From: Enterobacteriaceae bacterium UBA5654
GTDB taxonomy: Bacteria > Pseudomonadota > Gammaproteobacteria > Enterobacterales > Enterobacteriaceae
Reading direction: 5' to 3'
NCBI GenBank assembly: GCA_002421005.1
Contig: DIJC01000020.1
Location: 1-64,000, forward strand
Length of the DNA: 64,000 nucleotides
The notes under the pieces were generated by a model, which did not search any database, was not told the origin of the DNA, and worked only from the letters and a program-made list of their open reading frames with translations. The first letter of the stretch is position 1. Every line of letters begins with the position of its first letter. The translations under genes and the position numbers were made by a program. Positions 26,783 through 33,833 of this stretch are shown here, in pieces.

Positions 26783-27142
26783 CCAGTCTACAAGAAATAT
26801 ACTCATTAAGTTCTATCGAAAAATTAGTAAAGTTGGTGTTTGCGGAAGTTTGGTGGCTATTAATATTTAAATTTTACATTTTGTTATTAGCGGCTATCGC
26901 CACGATCATTAATGAATAAATCCATCATTAATAGGGGCAAGCCCTGTCCAGCAAAGTGATTGTTGGCGACAATCACCAAGTGCTGCTTTGATAAATGGTT
27001 TTGATCCAATAGGAAAAATATTTGTATATCAGCATTAGGGCGTAGCCGTGCGTCAGCACATGAGCGTTAGCTCATAGATGGTGGGGATTTTCAAAAAAAA
27101 GATTTTAGTTAAATAGAAAGGAATAATTAGCAATAAATTATT
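26783..27142. other. Non-coding region with several hairpins upstream of the replication gene
   Basis: No gene is visible. Stem-loops are clear: GTGATTGT/ACAATCAC at 26956-26976, GTGC-GTCA-GCAC at 27048-27059, and directly after it ATGAGC-GTTA-GCTCAT at 27060-27075. Together with the iterons further right this looks like the control or origin region of an autonomously replicating element, but an antisense RNA gene is also possible. Confidence 0.4.
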
Positions 27143-27186
27143 AGAAACCCTGTATGGCGATCATAAAAATCGCCCGGTTTCTTTTA
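27143..27186 (+). terminator. Nested hairpin with T-tail
   Basis: AGAAACC pairs with GGTTTCT, with an inner stem GGCGAT/ATCGCC, followed by TTTT. It resembles a rho-independent terminator that would insulate the iteron/rep region from upstream transcription. Confidence 0.5.
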
Positions 27187-27284
27187 ATCCTCTTAAGTAT
27201 TATCTCTTACTTCTTGCAAAATTAATTTAAGACAAAAACGGCCTGTATCCCTTGGGGAATAAGGCTTGTGGTGGAAAACAACGG

Positions 27285-27363
27285 CTGACTATACGGTTAG
27301 TATTACTGACTCTATGGTCAGCATCACTGACTGCACAGTAAGTTTTCCTGACTCTGTAGTCAG
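27285..27363. repeat. Four 21-bp iterons upstream of rep
   Basis: Four copies of a 16-bp dyad of the form CTGACTnnnnnGTCAG start at 27285, 27306, 27327 and 27348, exactly 21 bp apart, each separated by a 5-bp variable spacer. The 21-bp period (two helical turns) places all copies on the same face of DNA. Position 170 bp upstream of a Rep-like gene suggests initiator-binding iterons of a replication origin or operators of rep. Confidence 0.7.
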
Positions 27364-27528
27364 TTCTTATATCATTTTTACGCTAAAAAATGACAGTGAT
27401 TTAAATCATCGTCACTGGAAAACTTGCGATTTATAAAATATTTTTGCAAAAAAGCATGCAAAAAACTTGATATCTATTTCGTGCATGGTATTTACTTTAA
27501 TATAAATAAAATAATAAGAGGTGATAAT

Positions 27529-28299
27529 ATGATTAAAAAAATGGAAGTTGACTTGGAGTTAGGCTTAAATCCTTTTTGCTTTGAAACAGAACTAAATATT
27601 GAGACAAGAAAGAAAAATCTGACTGTTTCAAGGGGAACTGAACTTATCGAAAGAAAAGATGCCAGTCGAAGCTACTTTGCTAATATTGTGCATACACAAG
27701 AGGTTGATAAAGAAGAGTTCATCAAGCTCTATACATCACAAATAAAAGCCTACTTTGATCTCACGAAAACAGCATACAAAGTATTTTTTATTTTTTTACG
27801 TATTTATCAAGATGCGATAGGTAAAGATCATTTCTACCTGAGCTGTAAAAAGGCAATGTCTTTAGCGGAAAAGATAGATCATTTTGTCTTATCTGAATCT
27901 ATCTTTTACCGTGGGATAAAGGAACTCATCGAGAAACGCATTATTGCTAAAACTAATGAAAAGAACTGGTATTTCATAAATCCTGCAATTGTTTTCAACG
28001 GTGATCGTGCTCGCTTTGTTTCAGAGATCAGAAAAAAGAAAGAGGAAATTGGCATTGAACAGGTTGAAAGCATTATTGATAGCGGAGGAGACTATACTAA
28101 AAATGAGGATAAGCGTAAGTCTATTGAGTCAGTCATTGAAAATGTAAACAACAAAGAAGATATCGATGTATTAATCGCCAGATTACAAGCTAAAAAGTCG
28201 CAGGGATTCGCAAAGTGCGAAAGTATAAAAGTAAGCACCTCTTATGAAAACATAAGCTTAGTGCCACCAGAAGAACCATTAGATTGGGATAACATCTAA
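27529..28299 (+). CDS. RepL-like plasmid replication initiator
   Basis: A 256-residue protein with a winged-helix core (about residues 80-170). The segment MSLAEKIDHFVLSESIFYRG-IKELIEKRIIAKT followed by NWYFINPAIVFNGDRARFV matches the pattern of RepL-type and related plasmid initiators, where the final strand reads INPxxxFNGDR. The ATG at 27529 has AAGAGGTGATA in front; an upstream TTG would add 35 codons without signal. The four iterons upstream support an initiator role, so element 1 may replicate after excision. Family call by eye. Confidence 0.6.
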   Translation: MIKKMEVDLELGLNPFCFETELNIETRKKNLTVSRGTELIERKDASRSYFANIVHTQEVDKEEFIKLYTSQIKAYFDLTKTAYKVFFIFLRIYQDAIGKDHFYLSCKKAMSLAEKIDHFVLSESIFYRGIKELIEKRIIAKTNEKNWYFINPAIVFNGDRARFVSEIRKKKEEIGIEQVESIIDSGGDYTKNEDKRKSIESVIENVNNKEDIDVLIARLQAKKSQGFAKCESIKVSTSYENISLVPPEEPLDWDNI

Positions 28300-28334
28300 A
28301 GTAAGGCGAGTGACCAGAATTAACTAAAAGATAA

Positions 28335-29291
28335 TCAGTCATTGTTTTTTTGTAAAACAGAAAAGGAATCTTTACCAAGTTGTTTTAGTTTGTCTTCGCC
28401 ATTAATTTTTATCAAACTGTAATAATAATCTGGTTCGATGCTTTTAATATGAGACAGCATACCCAATAGATAAGGTATGTCTTTATGATTGATTTTATTA
28501 TTTGAATATAAATAAAATAATGCTCTTATTTTTTTTCGTAAAAACCTTCCTACTCCTAGATCACCAGTATTCGAAATAACAACACCTGTTATGCGACGAG
28601 ACCTTCCTTTACCTATGAACTTTGTTTTACTTGTGTTGATTATTAGCTCTGGTTTTTTTTGAATAGACACTAAATTAATAACAAAATTCCTTACATCATT
28701 AAGTTTATCAAAACTGTCAGATGAAAAAGATAAATCATCTGCATATCGCGTATAAATAACATCATTTTCCTTACAGTGGTTGAACAATTTTTCATCGAAA
28801 TCATACATGACAATATTTGATATCATGGGTGATGAAGGAGCACCAATGCATAATCGTAGTTTTTTTTCTCCCTTTTTTCTTCGGAAAAGATAATGACTAA
28901 TAACTTCATATTCAAACTGGTTAAGTTTTATATCATTTTTTGAAATAAAATAATTAAGGTCTTGTGGTTTAATAGAATAAAAGAAATTCTCAAAATCCAT
29001 CTTAAGGATGTATTCGTTTTTTTTATGCGGTTCCGCATTGTCAAAAATTGATTTTTCTTCGATATAAGCAGTGGCACATTCATGCACTGGTAATAATGAA
29101 AGTAAGGAATTTACTATTGCACGTTGAACCTTTTTAACATCAGGCGATGGTTGTGCTATTTCCCTTAAGCCTTTACCATTTTTTTTCTTTATAAAGAAAA
29201 CTTTGTATTTTTTTGGCGCTTTAATATAGCCAGAAATTATGGTCTTAGGGGTACAATTTAATGTTTTAGACAACTCATCTATGTAACTCAT
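28335..29291 (-). CDS. Retron reverse transcriptase
   Basis: A 318-residue reverse transcriptase. The catalytic Asp is in KMDFENFF (Asp99) and the YADD box in YTRYADDLSFS (183-186); IGAPSSPMISN is motif 4. Two retron hallmarks are present: region X with NAEPH (residues 85-89, NAxxH) and region Y with ITG (234-236, usually VTG), which recognises the msr RNA. It copies the msr-msd RNA at 30323-30453 into branched msDNA. AGGAGGAAGAA precedes the ATG, 12 bp after the effector stop. Gene order RNA-effector-RT matches the Eco1, Eco9 and Sen2 types. Confidence 0.95.
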   Translation of the reverse strand: MSYIDELSKTLNCTPKTIISGYIKAPKKYKVFFIKKKNGKGLREIAQPSPDVKKVQRAIVNSLLSLLPVHECATAYIEEKSIFDNAEPHKKNEYILKMDFENFFYSIKPQDLNYFISKNDIKLNQFEYEVISHYLFRRKKGEKKLRLCIGAPSSPMISNIVMYDFDEKLFNHCKENDVIYTRYADDLSFSSDSFDKLNDVRNFVINLVSIQKKPELIINTSKTKFIGKGRSRRITGVVISNTGDLGVGRFLRKKIRALFYLYSNNKINHKDIPYLLGMLSHIKSIEPDYYYSLIKINGEDKLKQLGKDSFSVLQKNND

Positions 29292-29303
29292 TTCTTCCTC
29301 CTG

Positions 29304-30275
29304 TTATCTATTCAAAGCATCGTTTCTAGAAATATCACCTTCTCTATAGAAGAGAATAACTTTGGTTTTAGCATCATCAGCATCTACAAAGGATGATACC
29401 TGTTTTTTATTATTGTTGTATCTATATTTTATAAAACCATAGTTGTTATGAGATGCGACATAGAATATATCTCCAGAATTGACCTTTATTATTAATTCTA
29501 GATTCTCGAGAATATAAAGGTATTCTTTTATCTTTTTAACACTAAGGTCAATGGAGAAACCAACGGATAAATATATTTTAATCTCACCAACCTTCAATGC
29601 TGAAAAAATATAAATAAGATCAGCGATTACTAGGCAGATATGACCTTTTCGGTCTTTTTCAAATTTTACTGTTGATTGTGTTTTTTGTTCAATTTCTTGT
29701 TTTAATTTATCTAATATAATATCAGCTTTGTTATAAATTACTTGATTAGTGTCAGAAAAGCGAAGGTTGACCTTTTTTCTATCTCCTGATGGTATATACT
29801 CCACGTTCCATTCGTATCTTAAAATAACTTGCTTATTATCTTCAAGATACTTAATCACACCTAGATTTATGAAGGATTTTTCAATTATTGTATTTGTGTT
29901 TAAAATAGTGATTAATTTTTTTGATATTGATTCAATGATGCTAAATGCGCCAAGTTCTGCATACGCACCTAATCCTTCGACTATTAAAATTACAGCACTT
30001 GCTAAATCAGCTAGAACAATTTCAAGATCAATTAAGTTATCTATTTTTGAATGCTCAAGCCAATCTTGAAACTCTTCTGCTTCACGTATACGAGAACTTA
30101 GCTTGCTATCAGTGTGCTCAAGGCGGCGTAATAAAGCATCCCGCATCGAGCCGGGATTATCGACATCAACTGAGTTACGTACACCGCCACAAATGAACAC
30201 AAAATTAGGTAGGTTTTCTAACCTTAGTTCTTCTGCATCGATGCAGAGTATGAAATCGTCTCTGATATCGTCCAT
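29304..30275 (-). CDS. Retron effector, nucleoside-deoxyribosyltransferase-like with C-terminal winged helix
   Basis: A 323-residue protein between the msr-msd RNA and the reverse transcriptase. The N-terminal Rossmann-like domain (about 20-150) has FVFICGG at 25-31 and ADLASAVILIVEGLGAYAEL with Glu100 and Glu107, the pattern of NDT/TIR-related effectors of type II-A retrons (St85/Sen2 RcaT, Eco1). The C-terminus (about 225-300) reads as a winged helix (SVKKIKEYLYILENLELIIKV). In such systems msDNA and RT hold the toxin inactive until phage triggers release; Eco1 depletes NAD+. Activity here is inferred. Start ATG 30275 has a weak ribosome-binding site. Confidence 0.8.
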   Translation of the reverse strand: MDDIRDDFILCIDAEELRLENLPNFVFICGGVRNSVDVDNPGSMRDALLRRLEHTDSKLSSRIREAEEFQDWLEHSKIDNLIDLEIVLADLASAVILIVEGLGAYAELGAFSIIESISKKLITILNTNTIIEKSFINLGVIKYLEDNKQVILRYEWNVEYIPSGDRKKVNLRFSDTNQVIYNKADIILDKLKQEIEQKTQSTVKFEKDRKGHICLVIADLIYIFSALKVGEIKIYLSVGFSIDLSVKKIKEYLYILENLELIIKVNSGDIFYVASHNNYGFIKYRYNNNKKQVSSFVDADDAKTKVILFYREGDISRNDALNR

Positions 30276-30292
30276 TGAGCAGCCGCTTATGT

Positions 30293-30320
30293 TATAAAAA
30301 ACCCCGGTTTACCGGGGTTC
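30293..30320 (-). terminator. Terminator between msr-msd and the effector gene
   Basis: On the minus strand ACCCCGG-TAAA-CCGGGGT is followed by TTTTTATAAC. It lies 3 bp behind the a2 repeat and 18 bp before the effector ATG, so most transcripts would end as free msr-msd RNA and the toxin and RT would depend on read-through. Confidence 0.85.
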
Positions 30321-30322
30321 TG

Positions 30323-30453
30323 CTCTTTACCTAGAAGGGCACGGCCTGAGTAAAAATCGAAGATTTTTGGGAAGGCCGTGGCATAAATGACCACAATAAA
30401 CAAGTTCCGGTGATACACCAGATGAAGCAGATACGCCTCTATCGCGTAAAGAG
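30323..30453 (-). ncRNA. Retron msr-msd RNA
   Basis: Read on the minus strand, CTCTTTAC at 30446-30453 (a1) is complementary to GTAAAGAG at 30323-30330 (a2). After a1 comes GCGATAGAGG, close to the GCGAGAGG that holds the priming guanosine in Ec86. An msr stem TCTGGTG-TAT-CACCGGA lies at 30406-30422, and a long msd hairpin at 30340-30380 (CACGGCCT/AGGCCGTG outer stem, AAAAATC/GATTTTT inner stem, TTC loop). All parts of a retron RNA are present in the right order. Its ends are predicted from the inverted repeats. Confidence 0.88.
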
Positions 30454-30456
30454 TGT

Positions 30457-30486
30457 TTTATACACTAACTTAATGATTTGCATCAA
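30457..30486 (-). promoter_or_regulatory. Sigma-70 promoter of the retron
   Basis: On the minus strand TTGATG (30481-30486), an 18-bp spacer and TATAAA (30457-30462) form a promoter whose start would fall at or just before the a1 repeat. That agrees with the predicted 5' end of the msr-msd RNA. Confidence 0.7.
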
Positions 30487-30595
30487 TCAAGCTGCTTGTC
30501 TCAAGATTATGGAAGGCATTGATAATGGCGAAAAAATTGTTGAGCGCATAGTTAGCTTTGAATAATCATATCGTTTAACTTAAATGCTAGTAATA

Positions 30596-30973
30596 TCAAT
30601 CAAGTAACCCACGCGAAACCTTACTCGCCGTTTGGCTGAAATTATATCGGTCAACAACATTTCCCTTGAACCAGATCTCAAGGGAGTTCATGTGAGCCGT
30701 GTTGCTGTTCTTAAGCAGGGCCAGACCGGGAATGTAGTTTGATATCTGACTCTCACCTGACATGCTGTAGTAGGACCACATTTCCTGACCATCATTGGTC
30801 GCGCGCGTTTGTGGTTGCCCGAATGCGTTAATAACATCTTGCTGGGTCGTTTTCCCTTTGACGATTTTGGTTTTTACGGTTTGTTGGGATTCGTCTTTAA
30901 GGGATTTGTTGCCATAGGTGGTGCAAGCGGTAAGAGGCAGGATCACCAACGCAGCGATAAACAGTTTTTTCAT
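30596..30973 (-). CDS. SmpA/OmlA (BamE-like) lipoprotein
   Basis: A 125-residue lipoprotein with signal peptide MKKLFIAALVILPLTAC and lipidation at Cys17. The mature part contains a BamE/SmpA-like motif KGKTTQQDVINAFGQPQTRATNDGQEMWSYYS, common in small outer-membrane lipoproteins of islands and plasmids. It is unlikely to replace the chromosomal bamE; its role is unknown. A second lipoprotein (31607) is encoded divergently 630 bp away. Start chosen at the MKKLF ATG, which follows AGTTAAC. Confidence 0.8.
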   Translation of the reverse strand: MKKLFIAALVILPLTACTTYGNKSLKDESQQTVKTKIVKGKTTQQDVINAFGQPQTRATNDGQEMWSYYSMSGESQISNYIPGLALLKNSNTAHMNSLEIWFKGNVVDRYNFSQTASKVSRGLLD

Positions 30974-31606
30974 GTTAACTCCATATAAACAGTAAACGAA
31001 AAAATAAGCGTAAAGGAGCCGGAGCCAGCGTTGTGCCGCATCTGGCTATTAAGACTCATGTAAATCAATAGTGAAGAAAGCCGCTTATCAGAAGCCTATT
31101 AGTTTTTCTATCTAATCAGCAAACGGCATCCCTCATGATTGTTTTCCCTGATATTGCATTAATAAAGGCCAAGAAAGGTCCATAGGGCAGTGCTGGCTGT
31201 TGGTCATTGGGTTTGACGTTCTATACCCATGAACCAACCCACAAACGGTCCAGTGATCCTTCTGTTCACTTTATCCAGTAAAGATTCATCTAGCAAGAAA
31301 ATGATCGGTATTGCAGATCGATAAATTGGTATTGATAGCTATAATCGATTAATCATTCCTTATCGATCGGTGTTTTAATTGTTTTAATCGATCGATATGT
31401 ATTTAATGATAGATTTTAGCTATCATTATTTTGATTTTGATCGTTACAAACGATATGACGGCCCACAAAAATAATTTAATCCTATCAATTGGTTAATCAG
31501 GTGGTTTTGTTGCGTTATGCCAGTAAGAACAAGCCTTAACGACTACAGATGCGCTGCAGATAACCTCTACATAACAGCATTTTTGATTATTAGGATGGAT
31601 AGGAAG
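30974..31606. other. AT-rich divergent intergenic region with ATCGAT/GATC cluster
   Basis: No gene is convincing here. Between 31303 and 31445 the palindrome ATCGAT occurs at 31317, 31344, 31362, 31387 and 31391, with GATC (Dam) sites in or near each. The cluster lies between two divergent lipoprotein genes and could be an operator array or a second replication-related site; nothing more can be said. Confidence 0.35.
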
Positions 31607-32161
31607 ATGAAGAAGATTTTACTTGTTGCTGGCACAGCTCTTGTTCTGGCGGGATGTGGGGAGAAAGGCGACTTTGAGAAGGCGATTAACGCGAAAATTT
31701 CAAAATCAAAGGTGTGCTACTCACTTCAAAACAATGACTTTGCTTTCAACAAAGGTTTTCCAGTAAAGGTTAATCATGGCTATCGTTCTGTTGGATACAA
31801 TGCCAGCGATGAAATCCTGAAAGGTCTTGTTGAGCAGGGGCTGCTCACTGTTTCACAACAGTCTAACGGCTTTAGTAGCGTTGATGTTCTGGAAGTCACC
31901 AACAAAGGACAAGAGGTTGATTTTTGGAACCGTGAGGAAGGTGCCTGCGTGGGTCATCGTATTGTTGCTGAGATCACAAGCTGGACTGAACCGAGTGATG
32001 GTGCTGGCGCTAAAATTACGCAAGTGACCTATAGATGGAAACTCGACGGCGTTCCGGGCTGGGTTGATAAAAATGCGTTCTCTGGTGTGAAAGGGATGGC
32101 TGAACCAGAAGAAGCCAAAATTGTTCTGGTCAAGACCAATAACGGCTGGGTCGCTCGGTAA
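31607..32161 (+). CDS. Lipoprotein of unknown function
   Basis: A 184-residue protein with lipobox LVLAGC (lipidated Cys17) after MKKILLVAGTA. The mature part is predicted to be periplasmic with two cysteines (SKVCYSL, EGACVGH) that may form a disulfide, and sections such as EILKGLVEQGLLTVSQQ and YRWKLDGVPGWV. Similar lipoproteins of unknown role occur in enterobacterial islands. Another in-frame ATG lies 12 bp upstream. It forms a unit with the membrane protein at 32179 (17-bp gap). Confidence 0.65.
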   Translation: MKKILLVAGTALVLAGCGEKGDFEKAINAKISKSKVCYSLQNNDFAFNKGFPVKVNHGYRSVGYNASDEILKGLVEQGLLTVSQQSNGFSSVDVLEVTNKGQEVDFWNREEGACVGHRIVAEITSWTEPSDGAGAKITQVTYRWKLDGVPGWVDKNAFSGVKGMAEPEEAKIVLVKTNNGWVAR

Positions 32162-32178
32162 TTACAGGAAAAAACGCT

Positions 32179-32835
32179 ATGAACTCTATCTATGGGGTGC
32201 TTATCATTGGTCTGCTGATGAACATACCATCATTGGCACCTGTGCTGTTTCTCAGGAATAGACAAAAACAGGTGAAGGTTTCGATGGCGGTCAGACTTTA
32301 CCTGCTTAACACTTTCTTGGTGCTGTCGCTGATGACGTTATCGCAAAATACTACGCAAAAATACGGGTTGTTCCCTGTATGGCTTGTGTTTGCCACCGTT
32401 GGACTATTTGTGGTCATGCTGGTGCCAACGGTAAAATTTCTGCGTAAGCATTTAACCGTAGGTAAAAGCCGTGCGGTTATCCTTTCATCATTCTTGATTA
32501 TCTACGCGATCAGATTTCACGGCGTGTTTTCAGTTGGGAATGATAGTGAATATACGCTTAACGGATTCAATGTGGTGTGGACATTTTTCTTCTTGTTTGC
32601 CTGCCTGCTGGCTTATCTAGGTTGTGCTGGAAGTAAAACATACTCCGGTTCTTCTGCGTCGTCATCTGCACCACAATCCGATTATTTTAAACCTACTAAA
32701 GAATATGAAACACAATCTCAAATTGATTACGATATTGCTGTTAAGGGGCGGAGTGTGCTGTCTGATCCTAATCTGAGTATTGTTGAGCAACAGCGCTATA
32801 GAGATAGTATTGAAAAAAGATATACCGATAATTGA
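32179..32835 (+). CDS. Inner-membrane protein of unknown function
   Basis: A 218-residue protein with four predicted membrane segments (about 3-24, 38-54, 66-86 and the pair around 100-115 and 134-152). A Ser-rich linker and a polar cytoplasmic tail (about 160-218: SDYFKPTKEYETQSQIDYD) follow. AGGAAAAAACGCT precedes the ATG. It lies 17 bp after the lipoprotein gene, so the two are probably co-transcribed. I do not recognise the family. Confidence 0.6.
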   Translation: MNSIYGVLIIGLLMNIPSLAPVLFLRNRQKQVKVSMAVRLYLLNTFLVLSLMTLSQNTTQKYGLFPVWLVFATVGLFVVMLVPTVKFLRKHLTVGKSRAVILSSFLIIYAIRFHGVFSVGNDSEYTLNGFNVVWTFFFLFACLLAYLGCAGSKTYSGSSASSSAPQSDYFKPTKEYETQSQIDYDIAVKGRSVLSDPNLSIVEQQRYRDSIEKRYTDN

Positions 32836-32927
32836 TCATTCAATTCTGGTTTTTTTCAGTTTTTATGTATTCATTGCGGTGTGCTATCATTGTCCCGTTA
32901 AAAACACACCGCAAGTGATTCAATCGT

Positions 32928-33695
32928 TCATAAATCCTCGCTTATGTGGTTCGAAAAAAATATTTTACTTACGAATTCATCATTTATTAAATATTCTCTT
33001 TTTCTTAACCTTTTGATAAAAGGATTTAATTGATTTTTATCTTTCAAAATAATGTATCGTATGTCATCGATTCCAAATTCGAGATGAATATGTTCTACTT
33101 TATCATTGTATTCTTGCTTAGATATTGAATCTCTTATGTTTTTCAGAAGAGCTATTGGGATAATTCCTTTTTCATTTATTGAAGGGACGTAGCGCCATTC
33201 CATTTCATCTGCAAAACAATACTCAACGGTCTTTTTGTTATTTCTTCTTAATGGGCCGGTATGGTTTTTCATATAACGTAATATATTTACAAGCGAGATG
33301 TAGTTCTTCATTTTAGTGAAGGTTTCAACAGTTTGTTCATTTTTATCAATTCCTTTTGTTATGATTCTTAATTGTTCATCCAATAATTCGAAAGTATCGG
33401 AGTTTTTACTCATATATAGGACTGGATTTAGATTGTTTTTCGCTGCCCACTCCTGCGTTAGACCGATACCATAGCAACCATATTTTTTAGTATGTTCTGA
33501 TAGCAGAGAGAGTCTTATATTACAGAATGACACCATTGGTATTCCAAAGTATCGAATTAATCCCTTTCTGCCGTATATGCGTTCTCTCGCATAAGATGGT
33601 TTGAAGAAGCCATCAATAAGTATTGACTCTAATGCATGTATTCTTTTTGTAAAGTGAAGGAATGTTTTTGGATATAGACTTTTTCCCATTGTCAT
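32928..33695 (-). CDS. AbiGi-family abortive-infection protein
   Basis: A 255-residue protein that resembles the AbiGi family (first seen in lactococcal abortive infection system AbiG). Typical segments are LHFTKRIHALESILIDGFF, GIPMVSFCNIRLSLLSEHTKKYGCYGIGLTQEWA and NLNPVLYM. No AbiGii partner lies next to it, so it may act alone or be an orphan. The ATG at 33695 is followed by a second ATG two codons later. GC is low. It sits between the membrane protein and the relaxase on the defence-rich element 1. Family assignment by eye from these motifs. Confidence 0.7.
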   Translation of the reverse strand: MTMGKSLYPKTFLHFTKRIHALESILIDGFFKPSYARERIYGRKGLIRYFGIPMVSFCNIRLSLLSEHTKKYGCYGIGLTQEWAAKNNLNPVLYMSKNSDTFELLDEQLRIITKGIDKNEQTVETFTKMKNYISLVNILRYMKNHTGPLRRNNKKTVEYCFADEMEWRYVPSINEKGIIPIALLKNIRDSISKQEYNDKVEHIHLEFGIDDIRYIILKDKNQLNPFIKRLRKREYLINDEFVSKIFFSNHISEDL

Positions 33696-33833
33696 GCTTT
33701 CCTGATTGTTAATTATTGTCGATGTATAAACATTGTGGTATGGATTATTAATCCGTGTATTTTATAAAAATATACGTGTGTTTATGATAAAAAGTCAATG
33801 TAATCCAAAATCATGTTCGAAAAATAATTTGAA

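Noticed and set aside
27285..27363. CRISPR array from the four regularly spaced repeats
   Set aside because: The units are 16 bp with only 5-bp spacers and an internal dyad; no cas gene is near. Iterons or operators explain it better.
28335..29291. Group II intron or diversity-generating reverse transcriptase
   Set aside because: No maturase or endonuclease domain, no template/variable repeat, and the NAxxH and ITG motifs plus an adjacent msr-msd RNA identify a retron.
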